Of a stretch of 64,000 bases of DNA, positions 51,009 through 59,718 are shown piece by piece. The notes beneath the pieces were generated by a model. The model ran no database searches. It worked only from the letters and a program-made list of their open reading frames with translations, and was not told the DNA's origin. Within the stretch, counting starts at the first letter, position 1. Each line of letters opens with the position of its first letter. The stretch comes from a bacterium (GTDB lineage: Bacteria; Electryoneota; RPQS01). The position numbers and the translations under genes were made by a program. The stretch lies in contig JAHDVH010000005.1 in assembly GCA_023382385.1 (NCBI GenBank), positions 1-64,000 on the forward strand, written 5' to 3'.

Positions 51009-52478
51009 TTGTCGAATTCCAATATCGAAAACGGCCGAAGTAGCCAGATTCTGTGGTTCATTATTACCGCACTAATCGGCGGACTAATCGGTTTTCTTTT
51101 GAACAGTTCTTGGCGATATTTTGAATATTCATGGGCTGAAGTTCGAGTAGATCTAAAGCAGCTGCTTGTCTACAGATTTCAAGGTGAAGACGCAGGAAGA
51201 CTTCGCATTGTCGTCAGTTTACAAAATCCATCGGGCGAGGGTATTGCAATTCGATATGATAGTCTACTCCTTTGCAATGCTAGGGCAATGCTCCGACTGG
51301 AAGGAGAGATTCCCTTTCGCTACATTCCTCCGCGCACATCGATTTCTGATACTATAGATGCTTACTTCCAAAGCGCAACAGTGCTTCTGAAAATTCCGCA
51401 TTCAGAAAGGACATCGAACCAAGAGCTTTTTGTGGCAAAGGTTGGTCGGAAACAACAGTTCGTCTCGAGAGTCGGAGACAAAGATCTTGGAAAGTGCACC
51501 TACTGGCAGACGCCAATCCTAACATCTGAAACGGAAGCAAAAGAATTGAATTTGGCATTGTACCGAATACAGCTAAATTCTTATCTTTCAGCGCAGAGTG
51601 GTGATGCACTCCTTGCTATTCTCAGTGATTCACTGTATATCAATCCGTACAATCTCGTTGATGTAAAGAAAAGGGAGCCTCCAAACGGACAGAAGGTAGA
51701 CCTCCCAAGCCCTCAAAGTAATTTTGTTCCACTTGAATTGTCAGGAGCGGGTGACTTCAGAAGACGGTATGGAGGTGTCTATGTCGCCGATATTCCTGGC
51801 GGGGTGATAAATACTGAAGCGATTGATTCCGTTCTTGGTGCGTTAACGCCAGAGAAAGAATTTCGACTCATTGGTGGCGTAACAGGCATTGATCTAACAA
51901 CCGTATCTGAGTTTGTGTTTTTTTCGTATGGGTCTGTCGAGTCACAGTCCCCTTATTGGACGTTTGAAGCAAACAGCATGTATGAAGTGTTCATTTCGTA
52001 CCCTGTGGATAGTAAACCGTCATTTCATCAAATCGAACTAAGTAACTCTCTTGCCGATCTCGGGTTCAAAGGAGACTGGGTTGCAGATTCAAACTTTAGC
52101 TACATGTTTGGTTTATTAGCGGCCCTTTCCCCTCAAGTGACAAAGAGGTTGATGCAGAATTGGCTAGACACAAATAGAGAGATTATCAACAATGTCGTAA
52201 AAAACGATGGTATCCTTTCAGTTTGGCCGGGGAGCTACAATTCGAGATCTGATTCATCCATAAAGGCGGCCGCGAATAGAATCTTCCCCGATAGTCCATA
52301 TCAAAGCCTTCGGATAGATGCAGGCCCATGGAGTGACAAATGGTCAAACTACTATGGACGACAACCAATTTTCATTTTCATGAGATTCCCCGACAAATTC
52401 ATGAAAACACCCATTACGAAATTAGAGTTAGTTGAGAAGAATGGCGAGTTTATTGTTGTAAGAACGATTGACGATTAG
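51009..52478 (+). CDS. Membrane-anchored hypothetical protein, AT-rich
   Basis: 489 residues from a TTG at 51009, 7 nt behind hpaD. One N-terminal membrane helix (ILWFIITALIGGLIGFLL) is followed by a large soluble part without recognised domains. Sequence features include LRIVVSLQNPSGEGIAIRYD, which looks like a beta-sandwich, and GGVTGIDLTTVSEFVFFSYG. Codon use is AT-rich, unlike hpaD directly before it, which suggests import together with the next gene. Function unknown. Confidence 0.65.
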   Translation: MSNSNIENGRSSQILWFIITALIGGLIGFLLNSSWRYFEYSWAEVRVDLKQLLVYRFQGEDAGRLRIVVSLQNPSGEGIAIRYDSLLLCNARAMLRLEGEIPFRYIPPRTSISDTIDAYFQSATVLLKIPHSERTSNQELFVAKVGRKQQFVSRVGDKDLGKCTYWQTPILTSETEAKELNLALYRIQLNSYLSAQSGDALLAILSDSLYINPYNLVDVKKREPPNGQKVDLPSPQSNFVPLELSGAGDFRRRYGGVYVADIPGGVINTEAIDSVLGALTPEKEFRLIGGVTGIDLTTVSEFVFFSYGSVESQSPYWTFEANSMYEVFISYPVDSKPSFHQIELSNSLADLGFKGDWVADSNFSYMFGLLAALSPQVTKRLMQNWLDTNREIINNVVKNDGILSVWPGSYNSRSDSSIKAAANRIFPDSPYQSLRIDAGPWSDKWSNYYGRQPIFIFMRFPDKFMKTPITKLELVEKNGEFIVVRTIDD

Positions 52479-52539
52479 CTACATTTGTGGCGGCAGTGCT
52501 TCGGATTCCCCTTACGAACAGCTCCGAGAAAAGCAACCC

Positions 52540-53094
52540 ATGGCAGACATCCCTGACCAAAGACTTAATGCAATGAACCTGATATGGGTATTCGTCTTTG
52601 TGGCAGTAACCCTAGTTTCAGGGCAGGTCACAAGTCCGCAAATCTCAAGTGAGGAACGAATCATTTATCAAATATTCAACGTCCTCCCAGTAATACCCAT
52701 TTCGCCGAACGCCGCAGTTGAAGTAACAAGGTTTGATTCGACACGGCTGCTCGGTTACGCGAGATTGCAGGTGCAAGCCGCCAACCGAAAAATAGAAATC
52801 TTGAACGACATTGATTTACCGACTACTTCTTCACTAATACATCCTCTTGAAGGCGCCAAGGCAGAATGGGAAGTTGTGGTAGATCGTTTTGAGAAAGCAG
52901 AAGGTGTAAGGCTGGCAGCTCGGGCTGCACTTATTGAGAAAGAGAGAAAGCTAAACGAAAGAGAGCTGTACTATCTGCAGCAGGAACTCAATATCGCTAA
53001 GCTTCGCCTTCTCGGTGCGAACGATAAGGCCGACCGCCTTGAGCTAGACCTACGGCATCAGCAACTTACAGATCCGATATTGAAAAATAGATAA
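52540..53094 (+). CDS. Hypothetical protein with membrane helix and coiled coil
   Basis: 184 residues from the ATG at 52540; the frame is open from a TTG at 52468 that overlaps the previous stop. A hydrophobic segment near the N-terminus (NLIWVFVFVAVTLVSG) may be a signal anchor. The second half is strongly helical and charged (LAARAALIEKERKLNERELY, LLGANDKADRLELDLRHQQL), a likely coiled coil. It shares the AT-rich composition of its upstream neighbour, and both may form one imported unit. Confidence 0.6.
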   Translation: MADIPDQRLNAMNLIWVFVFVAVTLVSGQVTSPQISSEERIIYQIFNVLPVIPISPNAAVEVTRFDSTRLLGYARLQVQAANRKIEILNDIDLPTTSSLIHPLEGAKAEWEVVVDRFEKAEGVRLAARAALIEKERKLNERELYYLQQELNIAKLRLLGANDKADRLELDLRHQQLTDPILKNR

Positions 53095-53150
53095 ATGACT
53101 CCTCGACAATCTCTTCAAACATCCAATTTTAGCTCCGAAAGGAGCAAACC

Positions 53151-53414
53151 TTGCCCACCATCCCTGGCAAAAAGTTTGCAGAATTAATACTTTACATCTC
53201 CGACCGCTCGGAGCTGGATCCGTATTTCAAAGGTTATCAGTTGTTTACTTCCTCGGGAACCAACCCATCTGCCCAAGCGTTCAATAATTGTCCCCTCAGC
53301 CAGCCGCGTCGCCAACACGACCTACATCTCCATGTCCCGCAAGCGCTTACGCCAAAACACCCCGTTACTCCTCTCGAGTTGATGAACAAATGCACAACTA
53401 CCTGTTTATATTAA
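53151..53414 (+). pseudogene. Truncated gene, possibly 5' end of a Panacea (DUF4065) protein
   Basis: A TTG at 53151 follows a good AAAGGAGC. The first 25 residues (MPTIPGKKFAELILYISDRS followed by ELDPYF) resemble the start of Panacea-domain proteins, which are antitoxin-like and found in toxin-antitoxin and mobile loci. The sequence then loses this character (PRRQHDLHLHVPQALTPKHP). No other frame restores the expected KLNK region, so this looks like a remnant joined to unrelated DNA. Confidence 0.4.
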
Positions 53415-53425
53415 CCACATAGAAC

Positions 53426-53454
53426 TTGACAAATTCCTAAATATGTGCTATATT
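53426..53454 (+). promoter_or_regulatory. Consensus sigma-70-type promoter before a gene-less region
   Basis: A perfect TTGACA at 53426-53431 and TATATT at 53449-53454, 17 bp apart. No gene follows for 1.15 kb. Confidence 0.75.
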
Positions 53455-53460
53455 AAGCAC

Positions 53461-54245
53461 ATCCTGCCCGCCCCGCCATCCCGTCCCCAATATCATCGTG
53501 TTAGGACCGCAAACAACCCCCGTTTGAACAAGGCCCAGTAGCTCCGACCGGGTGAATCAGGCCCCCCACGATCAAACAGCCGGAGAGTTTCCTCTCCGCA
53601 CCCCCGAGTCACCACTCCGTCAGGAGTTCAAGACTCCTTTCCCCCTAATCCCAAAATCTTAAACCGTGCACAAATCTCAGAACATGCAAGCCATGCACAG
53701 CATTCCGTGCAAAACTCAAAAACTAACACGATGATAATACTTAGCTAAACACCACAAACGGTAGTGGCACAGCCGTTGCCTAATAGACAATTGAATGGCA
53801 TAGTCCGTTCACCCGGGTCCCATGCCCGGATTGATCTGACTCGGACACTTTCCCTGCGCGGCACCAATGGGTAGATGTCCACCCCAATTTGAGAAAGGCA
53901 GTCGGGCCTCACGAAGACCCTCGTCATTCGCGCGGTTTTCTTCCCAGTCTCCCTGCTTCATTGTGACGACGCTTCTTCCTCCTTGGCTTTGTGGTTCGGG
54001 CCTCGTGAGGCCCTCCTTTCTCGCACTGGTAGAAACTTCGGACGCTTTCCAAAGGCTCGGATTCAGTTACCGAGGGCTTGGCACGGTTTCTTCGCTCCTG
54101 CTTGCGGCCCCTGCACGGCTCACTCAGACTTCCTTCACGGTTCTCGGTGACTGAATCTGGTCCTTGGAAGGACAAATGATTGCGCAAACAACGCAATCAA
54201 GCCGAAAAACTACAAACACCGCCCTCGCAGCGGTGTTTTTTGTTG
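53461..54245 (+). ncRNA. Candidate large structured non-coding RNA
   Basis: About 785 nt between a consensus promoter and an intrinsic terminator, with no convincing gene on either strand. Two long-range helices stand out. Domain 1: 53891-53898 with 54015-54022 (8 bp) stacked on 53904-53914 with 54003-54013 (11 bp), enclosing TCGTCA/TGACGA at 53921/53964. Domain 2: 54058-54074 with 54143-54159 (17 bp, two G-U), extended outward by 54045-54055 with 54162-54171. Local hairpins lie at 53581-53598, 53622-53638, 53813-53829 and 54178-54198. The hairpin at 53622, followed by TTT, may end a shorter first transcript, so this could be two RNAs. I see no RNase P, tmRNA, 6S or SRP signature. Confidence 0.6.
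54215..54237 (+). terminator. Intrinsic terminator of the candidate RNA
   Basis: AACACCGC and GCGGTGTT pair over 8 bp around a 7-nt loop; six T follow from 54236. Confidence 0.85.
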
Positions 54246-54321
54246 GATTGAAGTCTTGTAAATATTTTTAGAATAATAGTTTATGTGCTCATGGAAGATT
54301 GGCAGGCGAGTACGATTTGAG

Positions 54322-54350
54322 TTGACAATCCGTATAGTGATCGGTATATT
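54322..54350 (+). promoter_or_regulatory. Promoter of icd
   Basis: A perfect TTGACA at 54322-54327 and TATATT at 54345-54350 with a 17-bp spacer. The transcript would start near 54357, about 250 nt before the icd start. Confidence 0.75.
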
Positions 54351-54356
54351 ATGAAA

Positions 54357-54608
54357 ACATTTGTGGCCTGATGATGTGGAAAGGGTGCTTTCGTCCACGC
54401 ATCGTCAGTCTCGATGTTGAATCGCATGCCTCCTTAATAGGATTTCGGCCAACCGGAATTCTATCGAACCTTATCAATCCCCTCCGCGTGCGGAAGCCGA
54501 CCGGGGTCTCCGCGCTGGACATCCTGCCTTACTGAGAGACGAACAACTTGGCATTGGACCTCACGTACCCGCGCATCTTGCGTTCCCGACAGATACGAGG
54601 AAAGAGCA
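54357..54608 (+). promoter_or_regulatory. Structured 5' leader of icd
   Basis: No gene is evident in this 250-nt leader. It begins with a long hairpin at 54368-54408: nine pairs CTGATGATG with CATCGTCAG (one G-T), then GTGGA with TCCAC, then AAG with CTT around GGTG. Smaller hairpins follow (for example CCGC with GCGG near 54488). A regulatory function is possible; it matches no riboswitch I know. Confidence 0.45.
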
Positions 54609-55850
54609 TTGTACGATAAATTAACTCCCCCGACGACCGGTGAGAAGATTACGGTCGCGGAGGGTCGGCTCGTCGTTCCCGACCATCCAGTCATTCCATT
54701 CATAGAAGGTGACGGCACCGGCCCGGATATTTGGCGCGCATCGCAGCGCGTGTTTGACGCCGCAGTGGAGAAAGCTTACGGCGGCAAGAAGAAAGTTGTC
54801 TGGTTTGAAGTGTATGCCGGCGAAAAGTCGCTGAAGGTTTACGGCGAAAACGTCTGGCTGCCGGAAGACACGCTGACGGCGATCAAGGAATACATCGTCG
54901 CGATAAAAGGGCCGTTGACCACGCCGGTGGGCGGCGGGATTCGTTCTTTGAACGTGACGCTCAGGCAGGTGCTTGACCTTTACGCCTGCGTTCGCCCGGT
55001 GAGATGGTTTGAAGGGGTCCCCGCTCCTGTAAAGGAGCCGGGGAAACTCGACGTGGTCATTTTCCGCGAGAACACCGAAGACGTATACTCGGGAATCGAA
55101 TGGAAGGCCGGCTCGGCGGAAGCAGCTCGTCTGATTGAGTTTGTCAAGGGGATGGGCAAAACCATTCGTCACGATTCCGGTGTGGGAATCAAGCCGATTT
55201 CCAAGTATGGCAGCGAGCGCATCGTGCGCAAGGCCATTCAATACGCCATCGACCGTGGATTAAAGACTGTGACGCTTGTCCACAAGGGCAACATCATGAA
55301 GTTCACCGAGGGAGCGTTCCGTGAATGGGGCTACGAGCTTGCCGCGAGAGAGTTTGCGGACAAGGTGGTCACGGAGAAGGACCTTTGGGAGAAGCACGAC
55401 GGCAAGCTGCCGGCAGGCAAGATTCTCCTGAATGACCGGATCGCCGATGCGATGTTCCAGCAGCTGCTGCTCAGGCCTGACGAATACGAAGTCATCGTAA
55501 CACCGAATTTGAACGGGGACTACCTCAGCGACGCCTGCGCCGCACAGGTGGGCGGACTTGGGCTTGCGCCGGGCGGCAACATCAGCGATGCCTATGCGGT
55601 GTTTGAAGCGACGCACGGCACGGCGCCGAAGTATGCGGACAAGGATGTCATCAATCCCGGATCGGTGATTCTGTCGGGCGTGATGATGTTTGAGTATCTG
55701 AAGTGGGACGAAGCGGCTAAGCTGATTGTGAAGGGTCTTGAGGGAGCGATTGGCAAGAAGCGCGTGACCTACGACCTTGAACGGCAGATGGCCGGTGCGA
55801 CGAAACTGAAGACTTCGGAATTCGCGAGCGAGATTATCGCGAACATGTAG
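54609..55850 (+). CDS. icd: NADP-type isocitrate dehydrogenase
   Basis: 413 residues from a TTG at 54609 behind GAGGAAAGAG. Motifs: [38 protein letters not shown] (substrate loop with the Ser that is phosphorylated in E. coli and the Arg residues), [16 protein letters not shown] (Tyr), [15 protein letters not shown] (Lys), [19 protein letters not shown] (Asp metal ligand) and [19 protein letters not shown] (NADP adenine site). It oxidises isocitrate to 2-oxoglutarate in the citric acid cycle. The gene stands alone. Confidence 0.95.
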   Translation: MYDKLTPPTTGEKITVAEGRLVVPDHPVIPFIEGDGTGPDIWRASQRVFDAAVEKAYGGKKKVVWFEVYAGEKSLKVYGENVWLPEDTLTAIKEYIVAIKGPLTTPVGGGIRSLNVTLRQVLDLYACVRPVRWFEGVPAPVKEPGKLDVVIFRENTEDVYSGIEWKAGSAEAARLIEFVKGMGKTIRHDSGVGIKPISKYGSERIVRKAIQYAIDRGLKTVTLVHKGNIMKFTEGAFREWGYELAAREFADKVVTEKDLWEKHDGKLPAGKILLNDRIADAMFQQLLLRPDEYEVIVTPNLNGDYLSDACAAQVGGLGLAPGGNISDAYAVFEATHGTAPKYADKDVINPGSVILSGVMMFEYLKWDEAAKLIVKGLEGAIGKKRVTYDLERQMAGATKLKTSEFASEIIANM

Positions 55851-56018
55851 GTAGTCGGGCAATTGCGAGTCGCAAGACTCACAACGGCCGAAGATTGATT
55901 TTTTTTTTGAATGCTACGGGAACCGCAGGGGCGGATTCCCTCAACTGTATAGACGAAACAAACCTCCCAAAAGTTGCATGACCTGCCCGCGCAGGGATTC
56001 AGCGAAGAGGACTTTCAC

Positions 56019-59000
56019 ATGAAGCGTAGTCTGACCACATTTTTTCACATTTTTGCGTTGTTGTCGTTGACGTCGCTGGCGTTTGCCGGACCCGGAAAGA
56101 TAGCCGGCACGGTATTGGACGAAAACGGCGACGCGATTCTGGGCGCAAACGTGCAGATTCTGGAGACGCAGCAGGGCATCTCCGTGCTGAATCCGGACGG
56201 CAGTTATGTCATCTTGGGCATCACGCCCGGCGTATACACGGTTCGCTTTTCGAGCGTCGGCTACGGGACGAAGGAGGTCCGCGAGGTCTCCGTGTCATCG
56301 GACCTGACCACAACGGTCAACACCGTGCTGCGGGAAGAGGCGTTTCAGATGGGCGAGGTAGAGATTGTCACGCAGCGGAAAGCGACCGTACAGCTTGACG
56401 TCGCCGGCAAAGAGAAGCGCATCACGGGTGAACAGCTGCAGAACTTCGGCGGCGGTCAGGTGGCCACGATTATCGCCAAGCAACCGGGCTTCAAGGTAGA
56501 CCCCGACGGCGGATTGCACGTACGCGGTGGTCGCGACTCGGAAGCGAAATACGTGGTGGACGGGCAGTCCAAGGGTGACGCGCTCTACAACAGTTCGAAG
56601 CGCCTGATCAACACAAGCGCGTTAAACGTCGAGGAGATCGAGATTCTGACGGGCGGCGACGCTTCGACGGGTGGCTATCAGTCGGCGCTGATTCGCGTGA
56701 CGACGCCCGAAGGCAAGATGGACAATTACAACGGGACAGTGGAGTACCGCACGGACCGGATGTTCCAGACGTACAGCTTCAATTCGGATCAATACGATTA
56801 CGCATTCAGCGGACCGGTGCCGTTTGTCAAGGACCTGTTCAACCTCCGTGAGAACAAGTTTTCGTTCTTCACGTCGGGCACGGCCAAGCTGACGAACACC
56901 TATACTCCTTATGCAATCAACCGCGACCCCAACGACTATTTAGGGTTGGGTTTTGACATTCCCGAGCGGCAGTCGAACGACTATTCGACCTTCTGGAAGT
57001 TGACGTACCGCATGGATCCGAAGCGCAAGCTGAACATGTCTTATTCGCGCGACCATTCGCTGTGGGACATTTATCCGGAAGGTGAGGCGGCGATTGCGGG
57101 TAACTACGGCTGGCAGTACAAGTATGCGCCGGAGAACCGTCCTTACGCTCGGAACATTCGCGACTCTTACAACCTGCAATATCAGCATAACGTCACGCAG
57201 AACACGTTTTATGAAGTGTCGCTGGGGCGGTTCAAGACGAAGACACGTGTGACGCCGCGCGGGAAGAATCCCGACGAATTCACGCAGCAGAACGACATTG
57301 AAGACGGCCGGCTGGCGGCGAACGCGACGGGCGGCGCGGATGTCAACAACAACGGCATTCCCGACGGATACCGCGACGCCAACGGCGACGGCGAATACAA
57401 CGGTGAAGGTGAAGGCTACAACGATTCCAATGGCAACGGGCGGTGGGATCGCGGCGAAGACTGGGTGGATCTGAACGGCAACGGAGTGTTTGATCCGGCT
57501 GAACCGTGGGTGGACCGTCCGAATTCTCAGGGTGTGAACAATCTTGGCGTTTACGATTCGTGGGATCCTTACTTTGACTTGAACGGGAACGGCCGCTGGG
57601 ACGATGCGGAGCCGCAGCTTGGCGAGCAGGACTGGAACGGCAACGGTGTTTGGGACGGCGAAGTGTTCCAGGACGCGAACGGCAACGGGAGATATGATGG
57701 CTATGGGGAAGGTTATGACGACCGGAACGGCAACGGCAGTATAGACCGTCAGACTAATTTTGCGGACAATCAGGATACAGGCGAAGGTTTGCTCGACGGC
57801 GATTTCGCGTGGGACACGGGCGAGCCGTTTATTGACCTGCCTGATGAAAACGGATTCTACAACGGGATTCGAGACGAAGGCGAGGTTTGGCTGGATCTTC
57901 CGACGCGGAACGGCAATCCGTTTTCCGCACCGACGCGCAACGGGCGCTACGACGGTCCGGGCAATGGGTTTGACGAGTTTGAACTTTTCTGTTATCCTGC
58001 GAACCTGAGCTACGGAATGGATCCGCGACTGCCGGTGATTTACACGTGGGCGAATATTCTGGAAGAGTTTCCGGCGGGAGAGCCGCCGTGGCTTGGGATG
58101 GGATACGACGATAACTTTGTTCCTCTGTATTTCCACTATATTGAAGGTCGTTCGACGTGGATCAACCGGACGCAGAATGACCGCGAGAATCCGATATTCA
58201 ATCAGCGGAACGGTCAGTACGATCCGGGCGAAGTGTTCAGCGATTACAATCGCAACGGCCGTTACGATCCGTTCCCGGACGATTTTCTGAATCCGGGTCA
58301 GTGGGACGACGCAGCGTTCTGGCAAGATCGGCAGTCGGTCGAGTATTCCGGCAAGTTTGATATTACGAGTCAGGTGAACAAGTTCCACGAGTTGAAGTCA
58401 GGTATCGAGTTGAAGCATCGCGAACTGAAGATGCAGTCGATTCAGAATCCCGATCAGCCGTATGACAACGCGGACTTTCCGCTGCCTCCGGGATCACCGT
58501 TCTATGGAGTGGGCGGAACGCGCGACTTCTACGATCATAAGCCGTGGGAAGGCGCAGTCTACTTTCAGGATAAGATGGAGTTCGAGGGTTTGATCGTTCG
58601 CGCGGGCATTCGTTCGGACTTCATTATTCAGGGCGACGGGCTGCTGCAGGACTTGCAGGACAAGGTTGACGCGGGTCAGCCGGGCGCGCTGCTGGCCGAG
58701 CGCGGCCGCTATGTGATCGCACCGCGATTGGGCATCTCGCACCCCGTATCGGCGACGTCGAAACTGTATTTCAACTACGGTCACTACTATCAGACGCCGT
58801 CGTTCCAATATTTCTATCGCAGTGCGACGGCGAACATTTCGCCGAACACGCAGGTTGGAAATCCGAATCTCGAGTATGAGAAGACGGTATCCTACGAAGT
58901 GGGCGTGAGCACGGAGTTCACGGAGAACTGGGTTGTGGACGTGGCGGGTTACTATCGCGACGTGTATAATCAGATTGGAACGATTGAAGAGCGTATCGGG

Positions 59001-59678
59001 CCGATCACGCTGAACCGCTACTTCAACCTGGGCTATGCGCGTGCGCGCGGCTTTGAGTTCTCGGTGGACAAGAAGTTTTCAAGCATGTGGGCTTTGACGG
59101 CAAACTATGACTTCTCGTTCGCCTACGGCAAGGAATCGGCGGCGGCGGAGGGATTGATCAGCCGCTTGAGCGGAGTGCCGGAGAATAGGAATGAGCATCC
59201 GCTGGACTGGGACGAGACGCACCGCGTGTCGGCGTTTCTGACGTTCATGGTGGGCAAGGATCAGCGTCCGGAAGTGATCGGAGTGAAGCTGCCGTCGAAC
59301 TGGTTGTCGACGGTGGAGTTTTCCTACGGTTCGGGTCTTCCGTATACGCCATCGACGTTCATCGCGCAGAAGCCGGGGAATCTGATATTGCCGAATTCGG
59401 CGCGTCAGCAGGCGACATCGACGACAGATTTCCGGTTTGACAAGTTCTGGGAACTGCGTCAGGGACTGAAGCTTGCGACGGGATTTGAGATATTCAATTT
59501 ATTTAATCGCAAGAACGTCCGGGATATCTACTCGGAGACGGGCAACGCCTATGACTCGTCTCATGAGTTGAATCAGAACGAAACGGATGACGGCAACCAG
59601 GGCAAGGATTACGACCACAACCCGCGCAACTACTTCCCGCCGCGGCAGGTCTTGTTGCACCTGAAGCTTGAGTTCTAA
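56019..59678 (+). CDS. TonB-dependent receptor with an insert of calcium-loop repeats
   Basis: 1219 residues from the ATG at 56019, which starts directly with a signal peptide (MKRSLTTFFHIFALLSLTSL). Residues about 25-110 form a carboxypeptidase-regulatory-like domain (KIAGTVLDENGDAILGANVQ, DGSYVILGITPGVYTV). The plug follows (LDVAGKEKRITGEQLQNFGG, GGLHVRGGRDSEAKYVVDGQ), then the beta-barrel ending in LHLKLEF with an aromatic last residue. Residues about 440-580 hold eight or more DxNGNGxxD loops (DSNGNGRWD, DLNGNGVFD, DWNGNGVWD, DANGNGRYD), with another near 745 (DYNRNGRYD), as in dockerins and EF-hands. These probably sit in a large extracellular loop and bind calcium. The ligand is unknown. 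The next genes encode secreted beta-rich proteins, as in nutrient-uptake clusters. Confidence 0.9.
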   Translation: MKRSLTTFFHIFALLSLTSLAFAGPGKIAGTVLDENGDAILGANVQILETQQGISVLNPDGSYVILGITPGVYTVRFSSVGYGTKEVREVSVSSDLTTTVNTVLREEAFQMGEVEIVTQRKATVQLDVAGKEKRITGEQLQNFGGGQVATIIAKQPGFKVDPDGGLHVRGGRDSEAKYVVDGQSKGDALYNSSKRLINTSALNVEEIEILTGGDASTGGYQSALIRVTTPEGKMDNYNGTVEYRTDRMFQTYSFNSDQYDYAFSGPVPFVKDLFNLRENKFSFFTSGTAKLTNTYTPYAINRDPNDYLGLGFDIPERQSNDYSTFWKLTYRMDPKRKLNMSYSRDHSLWDIYPEGEAAIAGNYGWQYKYAPENRPYARNIRDSYNLQYQHNVTQNTFYEVSLGRFKTKTRVTPRGKNPDEFTQQNDIEDGRLAANATGGADVNNNGIPDGYRDANGDGEYNGEGEGYNDSNGNGRWDRGEDWVDLNGNGVFDPAEPWVDRPNSQGVNNLGVYDSWDPYFDLNGNGRWDDAEPQLGEQDWNGNGVWDGEVFQDANGNGRYDGYGEGYDDRNGNGSIDRQTNFADNQDTGEGLLDGDFAWDTGEPFIDLPDENGFYNGIRDEGEVWLDLPTRNGNPFSAPTRNGRYDGPGNGFDEFELFCYPANLSYGMDPRLPVIYTWANILEEFPAGEPPWLGMGYDDNFVPLYFHYIEGRSTWINRTQNDRENPIFNQRNGQYDPGEVFSDYNRNGRYDPFPDDFLNPGQWDDAAFWQDRQSVEYSGKFDITSQVNKFHELKSGIELKHRELKMQSIQNPDQPYDNADFPLPPGSPFYGVGGTRDFYDHKPWEGAVYFQDKMEFEGLIVRAGIRSDFIIQGDGLLQDLQDKVDAGQPGALLAERGRYVIAPRLGISHPVSATSKLYFNYGHYYQTPSFQYFYRSATANISPNTQVGNPNLEYEKTVSYEVGVSTEFTENWVVDVAGYYRDVYNQIGTIEERIGPITLNRYFNLGYARARGFEFSVDKKFSSMWALTANYDFSFAYGKESAAAEGLISRLSGVPENRNEHPLDWDETHRVSAFLTFMVGKDQRPEVIGVKLPSNWLSTVEFSYGSGLPYTPSTFIAQKPGNLILPNSARQQATSTTDFRFDKFWELRQGLKLATGFEIFNLFNRKNVRDIYSETGNAYDSSHELNQNETDDGNQGKDYDHNPRNYFPPRQVLLHLKLEF

Positions 59679-59718
59679 GCGGATTCACCACGAAAATTTC
59701 CCCGGAGTCAGATAGATT

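Noticed and set aside
53461-53643. SRP RNA or 6S RNA
   Set aside because: A TCAGG-CC and ACAGCC pattern looked SRP-like, but the GGAA tetraloop and flanking pairs are absent. The two ends are both C-rich and cannot form the 6S closing stem.
53924-54196. Minus-strand open frame in the RNA locus
   Set aside because: Arg/Glu/Pro-rich low-complexity translation without ribosome-binding site; the DNA is explained better by RNA helices.
53840-54245. RNase P RNA or tmRNA
   Set aside because: The size fits, but GAGGAAAGTCC and ACAGAA blocks and a tRNA-like T-arm with GGTTCRANTCC were not found on either strand. GGAAAGCGTCCG on the minus strand is only a partial match.
56940-58388. 482-codon open frame antisense to the TonB receptor
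   Set aside because: A shadow frame kept open by the GC-rich DxNGNGxxD repeats; its Val/Arg/Ile-rich translation has no domain.
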